Part shown: one piece after another, positions 31,816-41,425 of the stretch
How the letters are laid out: each line of letters starts with the position of its first letter
How positions within the stretch are numbered: the first letter of the stretch is position 1
Assembly (NCBI GenBank): GCA_944321295.1
Contig: CALUKU010000001.1
Location: 140,856 to 204,855, forward strand
DNA length: 64,000 nucleotides
Direction: 5' to 3'
Source: an uncultured Prevotella sp.
Lineage (GTDB): Bacteria; Bacteroidota; Bacteroidia; Bacteroidales; Bacteroidaceae
Made by a program: the position numbers and the translations under genes
The notes under the pieces: model-generated
What the model was told of the DNA's origin: nothing
The model's input: the letters and a program-made list of their open reading frames with translations, nothing else
Database searches by the model: none

Positions 31816-33213
31816 TCAATTGAACATCCACATTACAGCCAGGCCTAACAACCAGCCAATCAAAGCTACAAATCCTACGTTCTTAAAATACCAACCGACG
31901 TGGATTCTCTCCATCTTCATCAACGCCAACCCGCTGATGGAGCCAATCAAAAGAACGTTGCCTCCCATGGCCGAACAATATGCGATTATCTTCCAGTAAA
32001 TACCATTCTGAACAAATGACGACAAATAAGCATTGTCTGCCAATTGTGTAATGTGTTCGATGTCTATTAGCGGATAAACCGATAAAAAGCTCATACACGT
32101 GGCAAACGAGTCTAGCACAAAACTAACACATCCTGTCAGAATACCCATTATCCAAACATTGTGTATGTTGGTGTCACAGAAGCTTGTGAAATGAGATATC
32201 ATTCCAGTTTCACGCACAGCGCCCATCGCAAGCATGATGCCCATAACGAACAACATTAACTGAATGATTCCGTATTGCAACACTCGCGGAATTGCCCTTT
32301 GAATCATCTGGTCGACGTTCATTAGCTTATGATTGAATATCTCATTGACAATCCACAAGAATGACAGCACGCAAAGCGCGCCAAGGAATGGACTCAACTT
32401 TGTAATATTGTGGAATGTCGGTATGAACCACAAACCACCTATTCCTAATATAAGCATTACGACACGCTGCCACTTATTAAGATTCGTGTCATCTCCGCGG
32501 TAAGGCATTGTCGTGCATTGCAAGTCAATGTGCTCAGGCAGGCTGCGTCCCAACCAATATGTGGGCAGCCCGCACGCTATGATGCATGGCAGCGCCAACG
32601 TTGTTGAAAAGTCTGTAGCCGTGACGGCTCCTGTACTCCACAACACAAGTCCGTTGGGGTCGCCTATCACGGTCAACGCTCCGCCGCAATTTGCAGCCAA
32701 CACGATCGCACAACCGTAAATTATGCGTTGCCTCCTGTTTGGCAACAACTTGTGCATGATGACCAACATCATCGTCGTCGTTGTAAGATTATCCAAGTTG
32801 GCCGAAATAAGGAATGTCATAACAGACATTATCCACAGCAACTTCTTGCTGTTACGCGTTTTAAGCAACTCTTGCAAGAAGTCGAAACATTCGTTATTGT
32901 GCAATATTTCGACTATAGTCATTGTTGCAAGCAAGAACAATACGATTTCCGCCCCCTTGCCTACATACTTGATAAAAATATCCTGTGCGATGTATTGCTT
33001 GACGTTAACGCTCGACGGAGCCGCCCCGGCAAGGAAATCGGCATACGCCTCGGGATGTTGGCTCATCACGAAATCGGTGCCGTAGCAGATGTATAGCACC
33101 CATCCGGCTGTTCCAACGAACATGGCAATGGCAGCCCGGTTTACGTTTGTTACGTATCCCGTGGCAATAAGGACATAGCCTATCAGGAGAATGGAAACAA
33201 TTACGAGTGCCAT
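31816..33213 (-). CDS. nhaD: NhaD-type Na+/H+ antiporter
   Basis: Integral membrane protein of about 465 residues with 11-13 hydrophobic segments, likely to export Na+ in exchange for H+. NhaD/ion-transporter-superfamily motifs are visible: FLISANLDNLTTTTMMLVIM with the Asp-rich ion site, ANCGGALTVIGDPNGLVLW, and FVLDSFATCMSF in the second repeat. The frame opens with TTG at 33237; the ATG at 33213 is the likely start. A -7-like TAATTTTG lies on the minus strand at 33235-33242. It sits directly upstream of pfkA. Confidence 0.88.
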   Translation of the reverse strand: MALVIVSILLIGYVLIATGYVTNVNRAAIAMFVGTAGWVLYICYGTDFVMSQHPEAYADFLAGAAPSSVNVKQYIAQDIFIKYVGKGAEIVLFLLATMTIVEILHNNECFDFLQELLKTRNSKKLLWIMSVMTFLISANLDNLTTTTMMLVIMHKLLPNRRQRIIYGCAIVLAANCGGALTVIGDPNGLVLWSTGAVTATDFSTTLALPCIIACGLPTYWLGRSLPEHIDLQCTTMPYRGDDTNLNKWQRVVMLILGIGGLWFIPTFHNITKLSPFLGALCVLSFLWIVNEIFNHKLMNVDQMIQRAIPRVLQYGIIQLMLFVMGIMLAMGAVRETGMISHFTSFCDTNIHNVWIMGILTGCVSFVLDSFATCMSFLSVYPLIDIEHITQLADNAYLSSFVQNGIYWKIIAYCSAMGGNVLLIGSISGLALMKMERIHVGWYFKNVGFVALIGWLLGLAVMWMFN

Positions 33214-33401
33214 AGAATTTATAATATCCAGCCACAAAATTACGAAATATTATTAACAACTGAAACACAAAGAGATGAAAAAATTACGTTTAACACGATT
33301 TTAACCCCAAATAGGTCGTTAGGCTTTTTGGTTAAACGTAATAGCATGATGATGGAATAAACCTTTATTCGCAACCCCAATCAAATTGCAGATGAAACAA
33401 A

Positions 33402-33437
33402 TATCCCCGGAAACCGCTTGCTCGGTTTCCGGGGATA
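33402..33437 (-). terminator. terminator of the acyl-CoA synthetase gene
   Basis: A perfect 15-bp stem (33402-33416 with 33423-33437, core CCCCGGAAACCG) around a 6-base loop lies just past the stop at 33449, followed on the minus strand by TTGTTTC. Confidence 0.88.
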
Positions 33438-33448
33438 CCATATAGAAT

Positions 33449-35122
33449 TTAAAATTCCACATCTTTATATAAGTATCGCTTAATGCTTTTCTTAGGCGTT
33501 TTCTCGAATTCCTCGTCTTGCAGCTTGAATGTGGACACCTTGCTGTACGCTGGAATTATTTGGTTGAGGGCTAAGATGTTCTGCTCCATGACATGCTTCA
33601 GGTCTTCTTTTGAGAATCCGAGAACTCTAGCCTCCTCGTAGTCGGGATATATAAGAGCTGCGAGTTTTTCGCCTTTCTGAACGATAAGGCTTTCTACCAC
33701 TAAGGTCATGCTGTTAAGCTTGTCCTCAATCTCCTCTGGATATATATTCTGGCCGTTTGCGCCCAAAAGCATATTCTTGCTTCTTCCTTTTATGAACACA
33801 TAACCATTGTCGTCCATCAGTGCGAGGTCGCCCGTATGATACCACCCCTCGTCATCGAGCGCGGCGCGCGTAGCCTCTTCGTTCTTATAATATCCTAACA
33901 TCGTATTGGTTCCACGTGCAAGTATTTCGCCAGGAACGTTCTTCGGGTCAGGACTGTCAATCTTCACCTCCATGTGCATGACGGCTTTGCCGCATGATGT
34001 TGGAACAAACTCGCTCCAATCCGTGTATGTGATTATCGGCGCACACTCGGTAGCTCCGTAGCCGACTGTTACCGGAAAATCGATACTTTTAAGGAAAGCC
34101 TCTACCTCCTGATTGAAAGGTGCTCCACCGACAACAACCTCGTAAAGGTTGCCGCCAAATGCCTCGTAGACTTCCTCGCAAATTTTCTGTTTTACTTTTT
34201 TGCTTATTACGGGCATGTTCATCAGCAGGCGCATCTTATGGTTCTGTATTTTCGGGAACACCTTTTTCCTTATAATCTTCTCAACAACAAGGGGCACAGC
34301 GATTATGATGGCCGGCTTAATGTCGGTAAAAGCCTGCGCAATGATTGCCGGACTTGGCACGCGCGTCAGGAAAAAGATGTGGCAACCATGGCAGAACTCA
34401 AACAAGAATTCGAACGACATGCCGTACATATGCGCCATCGGCAAAATGCTGACCGTGTTTGAGCCTCTTTCTATGTGCGGACCGATTTTGTGCATCGTGA
34501 AATCAAGATTCCCCCACAACGCACGATAAGGCAGCATAACGCCCTTTGAGAACCCCGTAGTACCGCTCGTATAATTAATGAGCGCCAGCTCGTCGGGATT
34601 TTCCTCTTTATAATAATTCACATGGTTGGAACGGAAAGCCTTCGGAAACTTTTTTCCGAACATCTCGTTAAGGTGCTCGCGTGCATAGGTAAGCTTGTCT
34701 GTTCGCGACACGAGCAACGAATAATCAGGAATGTATATGACACCCTCAAGTCCGGGCATTTTCGTAGCGTCAATCGTTTTGGCCACAACGTCTCCCACAA
34801 ACAACAACTTAGCTTCGCTATGGTTGACGACATTATAAATCTGATCGGGCGTGAACTCGTGCAATACCGGCACCGCCACAGCCCCGTAAGTCAGCGTGGC
34901 AAGGAAGGCAACGGCCCAATTGGCACTATTGCGGCCGCAGATGGCAATCTTGTCACCACGCTCTACCCCGCTGTTCTCGAAAATAATATGCAGCTTTTCT
35001 ATCTTGCGGGCTACGTCTTTATATTGCAGCGTTACTCCTTTATAGTCAGTCAAAGCATCGAGATCCCAATTATCAATAATGCTTCTCTCGATGTACGAAT
35101 TGAAACTTGGTATTGATTCCAT
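33449..35122 (-). CDS. long-chain fatty acid-CoA ligase (AMP-binding)
   Basis: Adenylate-forming enzyme of about 557 residues that activates fatty acids with ATP and CoA at the inner face of the membrane. Motifs: INYTSGTTGFSKGVMLPYRA (ATP-binding P-loop), VGYGATECAPIITYTDW, the GEILARGTNTMLGYY segment, GWYHTGDLALMDDNGYVFI, and GRSKNMLLGANGQNIYPEEI at the hinge to the C-terminal domain. An upstream in-frame start (35176) lies beyond the promoter, so the ATG at 35122 (MESIPSFNSYIE) is correct. It may also feed lipid A or phospholipid synthesis; the exact substrate is not visible. Transcription is probably controlled by the twin palindromes in its promoter. Confidence 0.9.
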   Translation of the reverse strand: MESIPSFNSYIERSIIDNWDLDALTDYKGVTLQYKDVARKIEKLHIIFENSGVERGDKIAICGRNSANWAVAFLATLTYGAVAVPVLHEFTPDQIYNVVNHSEAKLLFVGDVVAKTIDATKMPGLEGVIYIPDYSLLVSRTDKLTYAREHLNEMFGKKFPKAFRSNHVNYYKEENPDELALINYTSGTTGFSKGVMLPYRALWGNLDFTMHKIGPHIERGSNTVSILPMAHMYGMSFEFLFEFCHGCHIFFLTRVPSPAIIAQAFTDIKPAIIIAVPLVVEKIIRKKVFPKIQNHKMRLLMNMPVISKKVKQKICEEVYEAFGGNLYEVVVGGAPFNQEVEAFLKSIDFPVTVGYGATECAPIITYTDWSEFVPTSCGKAVMHMEVKIDSPDPKNVPGEILARGTNTMLGYYKNEEATRAALDDEGWYHTGDLALMDDNGYVFIKGRSKNMLLGANGQNIYPEEIEDKLNSMTLVVESLIVQKGEKLAALIYPDYEEARVLGFSKEDLKHVMEQNILALNQIIPAYSKVSTFKLQDEEFEKTPKKSIKRYLYKDVEF

Positions 35123-35148
35123 TGCACAAAAAACTAAAATTTGTGCAA
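35122..35148. promoter_or_regulatory. operator-like palindrome 1 at the acyl-CoA synthetase start
   Basis: TTGCACA-N13-TGTGCAA, 27 bp in all, with paired bases extending to nine per arm. It overlaps the start codon, the predicted transcription start and the edge of the -7 box. A matching palindrome lies 41 bp upstream. Confidence 0.7.
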
Positions 35149-35177
35149 AGGTATGTCTTTTCTTGCACATTCGCAAA
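35146..35177 (-). promoter_or_regulatory. promoter of the acyl-CoA synthetase gene
   Basis: On the minus strand TTTG (35174-35177), a 20-base spacer and TACCTTTG (35146-35153) make a full Bacteroidota promoter. Transcription would start near 35139 and give a leader of about 17 bases. Confidence 0.85.
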
Positions 35178-35189
35178 TTATTTGTGCAA
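35163..35189. promoter_or_regulatory. operator-like palindrome 2 over the -33 box
   Basis: The same half-sites and spacing as palindrome 1 (TTGCACA-N13-TGTGCAA, 27 bp). The -33 TTTG lies in its centre. The inner 13 bases differ from palindrome 1, so the arms, not the spacer, are conserved. Confidence 0.7.
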
Positions 35190-35477
35190 TATTTTTAGTC
35201 ATATTTATACCGTCGACAGCTGTAATAACAAAAATCAACCCAACCGCTGACACTTAATAAATCGCAATGAGGCTTACTGACACAAATCTAAATAATGCCA
35301 TAAAACTCTTACATTTTGATTTTAGATAACGCGTTGAGAGCGCGATATTCTAAAACAAACAAGCAATAATACGGAAATACCGGCAATATTCGTGTGCAAA
35401 CGTATCTACCTTTAATTCAAGACTTTAGTTTACATCTGCCTTTCCGTGTGCATATATTTCACATCGTAAATGTTCCT

Positions 35478-35580
35478 AAACACGGCCTTTAAGCTTGTAA
35501 AAGGCCGTATTTAGGCGTCGAAAACGCCTGTTTTGAAATGTCAATTCACCGAGTTTTAGCGATTAAATCGGCCATTTTAG
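35478..35580. repeat. dispersed AAAAGGCCG-type repeat cluster, copy 3
   Basis: Units read ACACGGCCTTTAAGCTTGTA, AAAAGGCCGTATTTAGGCG and AAAACGCCTGTTTTGAAATG, then a weaker ATCGGCCATTTTAGCAAAA. This copy lies between divergent genes, so it cannot simply be a terminator. Nothing else was recognised in 35190-35800. Confidence 0.6.
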
Positions 35581-35802
35581 CAAAATCAATGATGCAAAAG
35601 CAGTCAATACACCCTTAAATACGACGTCATTTTCAACATAATATGCCTAATGAAAACCTAATCGAAGAATTTAAACCGACGTGATTGAATTGACACATTG
35701 TCGCGTATAACGCTTGACTGCTTACATTTAAACAAAAACAGGACGCATTTGTTTATGGCAATAATTATCACGCCTAACAGCTCTAAATGAGAAAAATACT
35801 CG

Positions 35803-35810
35803 TATATTTG
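35803..35810 (+). promoter_or_regulatory. -7 box very close to the DUF5686-like start
   Basis: TATATTTG is a perfect TAnnTTTG and sits 10 bases before the ATG at 35821. No good TTTG is present at the right distance upstream. If used, the mRNA would be almost leaderless. Confidence 0.45.
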
Positions 35811-35820
35811 CAGTGTGAAA

Positions 35821-37845
35821 ATGGTTTTAAGCATATTCCTGCTGTTGGCGATGACATTCATAATGCCGTCTACGCAGGTATGCGCCAAATCTGAATCAGA
35901 CTCGTTGGTGCTACAGCGCGTATTGGAGTACAAGAAGAATGTGTACAATGCTGACACCGAACTGCACACGAACGTCTATCTAAGGTATTATTTCAAGACC
36001 GAGAAGCGCAACTTCATGCTTATGGCCATACCGTCGATGTATGCCATATCGCGCGGGCGGCGAGAGTATGCGGGAGAAAGTTACAGCACGCTGACTATGA
36101 AAGACGGCTCCGTAACCAAAGCCGTGCGGCAACTGAACACGGGCACCATACCACATCACCGCAACGTAATGGAAACGATGATGAAGTATCTTTCGCCGGG
36201 TATTTACGACGTGACGATGTTTGACAATCAGGTGCTCTCGCCGTTTAATAAATACAATATTCGCCTGTACCGCTATGCGATAACCCACCTCACTGACAAC
36301 AGGACGGAAATAGTGTTCCGCCCCAAGCGCTACAACACACAGCTGATCAGCGGCCTTGCCATCGTTGACAGAAACACGGGAAGGATTATCAGAATGAGGT
36401 TCAGCGGAGAATACGACATGGTGAACTTCCACGTCGTTGCCATAATGGGCAACGACGGCGTGTATTCGCTAATGCCTAAGACATGCGACATTGACGCAAA
36501 GTTTCACTTTATCGGAAATAAGATAAGAGCCACATATCATGCAGTTTATGATAATCCGACGTTCCTTCCCGACTCCATCGTCGATTCGCACGACAGCAAG
36601 CTGATGTCATACGTCCGCCCGGACACTCTGCCTGCGTATATCGCCAAAGTTTACGCAGACATGGAGCAAGCAAGAAGCAAGCCCGACTCTGCAAAGACGA
36701 AGCGACGCGAGAATAAATGGAAAAAAGTGTTGTGGGACTCGTTCGGCGATTACGTGGTGAACAGGACGAAAGGCAATTTCGGAACAAACGACCAAGGGGC
36801 GTTCAGAATATCGCCGATACTTAACCCGTTATACTTAAGCTACAGCGGAAGGCGCGGCATTACGTATAAGTTCAAGATTAACGGCAGCTATAAGTTCTCA
36901 ATGAACAGGGACATTTACATGGCCTTCAATGCCGGCTACTCATTCAAGCAACACCAGTTTTATTTCAACATTCCGATAAATTTCAATTTCAACAAAAAAA
37001 GAAACGGTTTCATCGGCGTAGAAATAGGCAACGGTAACAGGATAACCAATTCGAGCATTGTAGATCAAGTTAAAAATGAATCGCTCGACTCGATAAATTG
37101 GGACAAAATGAACCTTGACTACTTCAAGGACTTGTATGTTAAGTTTGCCTGCAACTATGATTTTTCCGACAAGTGGAACGTTCAGCCGGGCATGATTTTC
37201 CATAGACGCTCAGCCGTTAACAAGTCAGGGTTTGAGATGGCTGACCGTCCCACGGAGTATTATTCGTTTGCGCCGTCATTGCAACTGCAATACAGGCCCG
37301 CGGGTTGGAGCGGCCCCATCATAACCGCCGACTACGAACGCGGAGTACGTCTGGGCAAGGCCGATATGGACTATGAGCGCATAGAGCTTGACGTATCATG
37401 GAAAAAACAATTCCACTCGCTGAGAAGCTTGTCGCTGAGGTTCGGCAACGGTTTTTACACATCGAAGAGCAAGAATTCATATTTCCTTGACTACACCAAC
37501 TTCAGGGAAGAAAACATACCCGGAGGATGGAACGACGACTGGACGGGAGATTTCCAATTGCTGAACAGCAACTGGTATAACGCGTCGGAGTATTACGTGC
37601 GCACAAACATCACTTACGAGTCGCCCTTGATGATATTGTCACGCATCCCGTACTTAGGCCGGCTGATGGAGATGGAACGAATATACGTGAACATGCTATT
37701 CGTAGACCATCTTCACCCGTACATTGAATATGGTTACGGGTTTACGAACCGCTTTTTCTCAATGGGTGTTTTCATGGCAACGCGCAACACAAGTTTTGAA
37801 GGCGTAGGCTGCCGTTTCGGGTTCGAACTGTTCAGGGACTGGTGA
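35821..37845 (+). CDS. DUF5686-like outer-membrane protein
   Basis: Exported protein of about 674 residues. A signal peptide (MVLSIFLLLAMTFIMPSTQV, ending CAKSES) leads into a mixed alpha/beta region with a lipid-carrier-like stretch (RRREYAGESYSTLTMKDGSV, SGLAIVDRNTGRIIRMRFSG). From about residue 330 a long series of aromatic beta-strands follows (YKFSMNRDIYMAFNAGYSF) and ends with FGFELFRDW, typical of an outer-membrane barrel. The layout and the GLAIVDRNTGRI segment resemble Bacteroidota DUF5686. GTG at 35815 is an alternative start. Function unknown; a role in surface assembly or transport is only a guess. It lies 72 bases before the helicase gene. Confidence 0.7.
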   Translation: MVLSIFLLLAMTFIMPSTQVCAKSESDSLVLQRVLEYKKNVYNADTELHTNVYLRYYFKTEKRNFMLMAIPSMYAISRGRREYAGESYSTLTMKDGSVTKAVRQLNTGTIPHHRNVMETMMKYLSPGIYDVTMFDNQVLSPFNKYNIRLYRYAITHLTDNRTEIVFRPKRYNTQLISGLAIVDRNTGRIIRMRFSGEYDMVNFHVVAIMGNDGVYSLMPKTCDIDAKFHFIGNKIRATYHAVYDNPTFLPDSIVDSHDSKLMSYVRPDTLPAYIAKVYADMEQARSKPDSAKTKRRENKWKKVLWDSFGDYVVNRTKGNFGTNDQGAFRISPILNPLYLSYSGRRGITYKFKINGSYKFSMNRDIYMAFNAGYSFKQHQFYFNIPINFNFNKKRNGFIGVEIGNGNRITNSSIVDQVKNESLDSINWDKMNLDYFKDLYVKFACNYDFSDKWNVQPGMIFHRRSAVNKSGFEMADRPTEYYSFAPSLQLQYRPAGWSGPIITADYERGVRLGKADMDYERIELDVSWKKQFHSLRSLSLRFGNGFYTSKSKNSYFLDYTNFREENIPGGWNDDWTGDFQLLNSNWYNASEYYVRTNITYESPLMILSRIPYLGRLMEMERIYVNMLFVDHLHPYIEYGYGFTNRFFSMGVFMATRNTSFEGVGCRFGFELFRDW

Positions 37846-37917
37846 CAAGCGACTTATGGCATTGCAGGAAACAACATTTGAAGGAACTCTACACGACAAA
37901 CAATAAACATCTGGAAA

Positions 37918-40900
37918 ATGAAACCACTGACAGTATATAAAGCAAGCGCCGGTAGCGGAAAAACGTTTACCCTCGCCGTTGAATACATAAAACTTCTGAT
38001 TGAAAACCCGCTGGGGTTCAAGAATATCCTGGCCGTGACCTTCACCAACAAGGCCACGGAAGAGATGAAACTGAGAATATTGAGCCAGCTATATGGCATT
38101 TGGAAGCTCCTGCCTGAATCTGAAACTTATCTGAAAACGGTGTGCGGCAGCCTAGGCATAGACGAACGCCTGGCCAGCCGGCGCGCAGGAATGGCCCTTG
38201 CTTACCTTATTCATAATTACCATTACTTTAGGGTTGAAACTATCGACTCCTTCTTTCAGTCGATATTACGTAATTTGGCAAGAGAGTTAGACCTTACGGC
38301 AAATCTTAGGGTCGGCCTTAATGACATACAGGTGGAAGAAGAAGCTGTCGACAGGCTTATAGATTCACTCGGACCGACGAGCGTAATGCTCAAATGGCTA
38401 ATGAGTTATATCTTTTCGAGCATTGACGAGAACAAGAACTGGAACGTAATCGGGAAAATAAAGCAGTTCGGCACGACTATATTCCGCGACTTTTACAAGA
38501 ACATCAATAAGGAACTGAGCGAAACAGTTTCACGGCCTGACTTTTTCGTCGCATACACTAAAGAGATAAAAGCGATTAGGGACAACGCTAAAAAGCGCAT
38601 GGCCGAATTCTCGGAAACATTTGAACGGGAAACCGAAAAGGCCGGCCTGACCACAACATCGTATGCCGGAAAAAACAACGGAATATGCAGTTATTTCAAG
38701 AAACTGAGAAGTAATGATTTCAGTGACAAGAAATGTATAAATAAAACACTTGAAGGCTGTCTGGCGTCGGCCGAGAAATGGACAACGAAAACGAGCCCTG
38801 ACCGCGACGTCATAATTTCACTTGCTAACGGCAAACTAATGCAGCTGCTGAACGACGCTGAAACCGAACGCCCCGAGATGTGGGAAGCGTATTCTACAGC
38901 GGAAGCGACGTTAGCACACCTTGACAAGCTTAGGTTGCTTAACAGTATCGAGGAAGAAGTAAACAGGCTCAACAAGGAAGCTAACCGTTTCTTGCTAAGC
39001 GATACGCAGCATTTATTGCATACGTTGATTAACGACAGCGACTCGCCTTTCATATTTGAGAAGACAGGCTGCCGTCTTAACCATATAATGATTGACGAGT
39101 TTCAAGACACAGGCTCGGTGCAATGGCTGAATTTCAAGGTGTTGCTTAATGAATGTATGAGCCATGGCGGAGAGTCTGATCGTGTGAACGTCTTATCGAA
39201 TGAACGTGCTGAAACAGCTGACAATCTGCCTGCACGTCTGCCCGATAAATCGTCATTAATAAACAACTTGATTGTAGGTGACGTAAAGCAAAGCATTTAC
39301 CGATGGCGTTCGGGCGACTGGAGGTTGCTGAATAACATTGAGGGACAATTCCGTTCACCAAAGGACAACGTTGAAATCAAGAACCTGCAGACAAATTACC
39401 GTTCCGAACGTAACATCATAGAATTCAATAACCGCTTTTTTGAGATTGCCGCAAAGCTTGAATATGAGCACGAACTTGACGTGAACGATGAGCATAATGC
39501 GCAAGAACTACTAACGGCATACGCTGATGTCCGTCAAGATTGCAAAAGCGGAATGTCGGCAAAGGGATTAGTGAGAATTGAATTGTTTGAAGACGACGAC
39601 TACGAAAACAATACGCTCGGACGTATTGACGAAACGATTGAAGAACTTCTGAAAGCCAATGTTGTTGTCAACGACATTGCGATATTAGTCAGATATAACT
39701 GGTACATTCCAACCATAGCAAATTATCTGATGGATAAACATCCTGGCCTGAAGGTTGTCAGCGACGAAGCCTTCAGGCTGGATTCGTCGTTGGCCGTTAA
39801 CACGATAGTGCAGGCACTGCGCCTAATTGTAAATCCTGACGATGTGTTGACAAAGGCAAACCTTGCGATAACATACCAGAAAAAAATCTTAAATACCGGA
39901 CTTAACGTTTCAGAAATACTTGACGGCTATAACGATTCAAACGGAAAGCTGAACACGCTTTTGCCCTCAGACTTCATAAAAAAGACGGAAAGGCTTTCAA
40001 AAATGCCGCTTATCGATGTGATAGAGCGCATCTATTCGCTATTTAACTTGAACGTTCTCGACAATCAGAACGCTTATGTATGCGCATTTTACGATGAAGT
40101 GGCCGATTTTGTAGGCAATAACTCAGGCAACATCAGGAAGTTCCTGAAAACTTGGGACGATGAAATATGTAAATCAACCATACAAAGCGACAACATTGAC
40201 GGCATAAGATTAATAAGTATCCACAAAAGCAAGGGCCTTGAATTTGACAATGTCATCATACCTTACTGCGATTGGTCTTTAGAAAAGGTCAACGGCACGA
40301 TACTGTGGTGCAATCCTAAGAAACAGCCGTTTAACAAATTGCCGATCGTGCCTGTTGACTATAGGCAAAAGCTGCTGGAAACCATTTACGCGGACGATTA
40401 TCGTAACGAACATATCCAGAATAGGGTTGACAACTTGAACTTGCTTTATGTAGCTTTTACACGCGCAGGTAAGAATTTGTTTGTTTTCGGTAGAAGTAAA
40501 GCCAAACGGCCGACAACCTGTCGCTCCGAACTTATTTTGCAATGTCTGCCGTTACTCAAAGACAGTCTTGAAGGTTCAAAACTCGTTGAGACCGACAATT
40601 CTGACGCAACGTCAATAACATTTGAATACGGAAACCTTGCTGTAGATAATAAGGAACAGAGGAGCAACCAAAGCAACAATGTATTCTTGAGTAACGTAAT
40701 CCAGGAAAAAGTTGACTTTCAAACTTCTAACCATATCGTAAATTTCAAACAAAGTAATAAAAGTCGCGATTTTATCGGTGGTGAAGACTTGGATGAGCAG
40801 CAAGACAGATATATCGACACCGGTAAGATATTGCACAAATTATTTTCAACAATACATACAACCGCCGATATTGACAAGGCTTTAAAGCAATTCGAATTTG

Positions 40901-41253
40901 ACGGAATATTGTATGATGATAACCTGACGGTCGAGAAAATGCGCAAACTTTTATCCGAAAGACTTAGTGACAACCGTATTGCCGACTGGTTTAGCAAGCG
41001 ATGGAAAGTATATAATGAGTGTGCCATCATATCTTATGACAAGCTGACGACTAAAACCATCGAGCGCCGTCCTGACAGGGTTATATCAGATGGAAAAGAG
41101 ACCAAAGTAATAGACTTCAAATTCGGTAAGCCGCATCCCGAATATGAGCAACAGGTCCGGCAATACATGGAACTGCTTAAAAGTATGGGACATGAGAACG
41201 TGAAAGGATACTTGTGGTTTGTCTATTCCAACGAGATAAAAGAAATTATATAG
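37918..41253 (+). CDS. AddA/RecB-like helicase-nuclease
   Basis: UvrD-family DNA helicase with a C-terminal nuclease, 1111 residues, for double-strand-break resection. Motif I (YKASAGSGKTFTLAVEYIKL) is at residues 7-26, Ia is AVTFTNKATEEMK, motif II is IMIDEFQDTGSVQW, motif III VGDVKQSIYRWRSGD, motif IV LQTNYRSERNIIEFN, motif V IRLISIHKSKGLEFDNVIIP and motif VI LNLLYVAFTRAGKNLFVF. The last 75 residues hold a PD-(D/E)xK nuclease core (ERRPDRVISDGKETKVIDFK). The acidic segment and nuclease mark it as the AddA/RecB type. The AddB-like partner is not next to it on either side. Confidence 0.93.
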   Translation: MKPLTVYKASAGSGKTFTLAVEYIKLLIENPLGFKNILAVTFTNKATEEMKLRILSQLYGIWKLLPESETYLKTVCGSLGIDERLASRRAGMALAYLIHNYHYFRVETIDSFFQSILRNLARELDLTANLRVGLNDIQVEEEAVDRLIDSLGPTSVMLKWLMSYIFSSIDENKNWNVIGKIKQFGTTIFRDFYKNINKELSETVSRPDFFVAYTKEIKAIRDNAKKRMAEFSETFERETEKAGLTTTSYAGKNNGICSYFKKLRSNDFSDKKCINKTLEGCLASAEKWTTKTSPDRDVIISLANGKLMQLLNDAETERPEMWEAYSTAEATLAHLDKLRLLNSIEEEVNRLNKEANRFLLSDTQHLLHTLINDSDSPFIFEKTGCRLNHIMIDEFQDTGSVQWLNFKVLLNECMSHGGESDRVNVLSNERAETADNLPARLPDKSSLINNLIVGDVKQSIYRWRSGDWRLLNNIEGQFRSPKDNVEIKNLQTNYRSERNIIEFNNRFFEIAAKLEYEHELDVNDEHNAQELLTAYADVRQDCKSGMSAKGLVRIELFEDDDYENNTLGRIDETIEELLKANVVVNDIAILVRYNWYIPTIANYLMDKHPGLKVVSDEAFRLDSSLAVNTIVQALRLIVNPDDVLTKANLAITYQKKILNTGLNVSEILDGYNDSNGKLNTLLPSDFIKKTERLSKMPLIDVIERIYSLFNLNVLDNQNAYVCAFYDEVADFVGNNSGNIRKFLKTWDDEICKSTIQSDNIDGIRLISIHKSKGLEFDNVIIPYCDWSLEKVNGTILWCNPKKQPFNKLPIVPVDYRQKLLETIYADDYRNEHIQNRVDNLNLLYVAFTRAGKNLFVFGRSKAKRPTTCRSELILQCLPLLKDSLEGSKLVETDNSDATSITFEYGNLAVDNKEQRSNQSNNVFLSNVIQEKVDFQTSNHIVNFKQSNKSRDFIGGEDLDEQQDRYIDTGKILHKLFSTIHTTADIDKALKQFEFDGILYDDNLTVEKMRKLLSERLSDNRIADWFSKRWKVYNECAIISYDKLTTKTIERRPDRVISDGKETKVIDFKFGKPHPEYEQQVRQYMELLKSMGHENVKGYLWFVYSNEIKEII

Positions 41254-41367
41254 TCAAGATGAAACGTCAGGATTGCAAAACCGCAGGGATTTATAACGCC
41301 GTGATATTCAACATGTATGATAATACAGGTCTATTTGTAAAATTAGAATTCTTTATCATCGTTTTAT

Positions 41368-41398
41368 TTTGTAGTTCGGCTTACTTGCACTATCTTTG
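41368..41398 (+). promoter_or_regulatory. promoter of the methylmalonyl-CoA operon
   Basis: TTTG (41368-41371), a 19-base spacer and TATCTTTG (41391-41398) form a perfect Bacteroidota promoter. The leader is about 20 bases. Confidence 0.85.
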
Positions 41399-41425
41399 CA
41401 GCAATCTTTATTAAAATATAATAGT

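Noticed and set aside
38372-38400. Broken helicase gene
   Set aside because: All helicase motifs I-VI and the nuclease core occur in one uninterrupted frame of 1111 codons.
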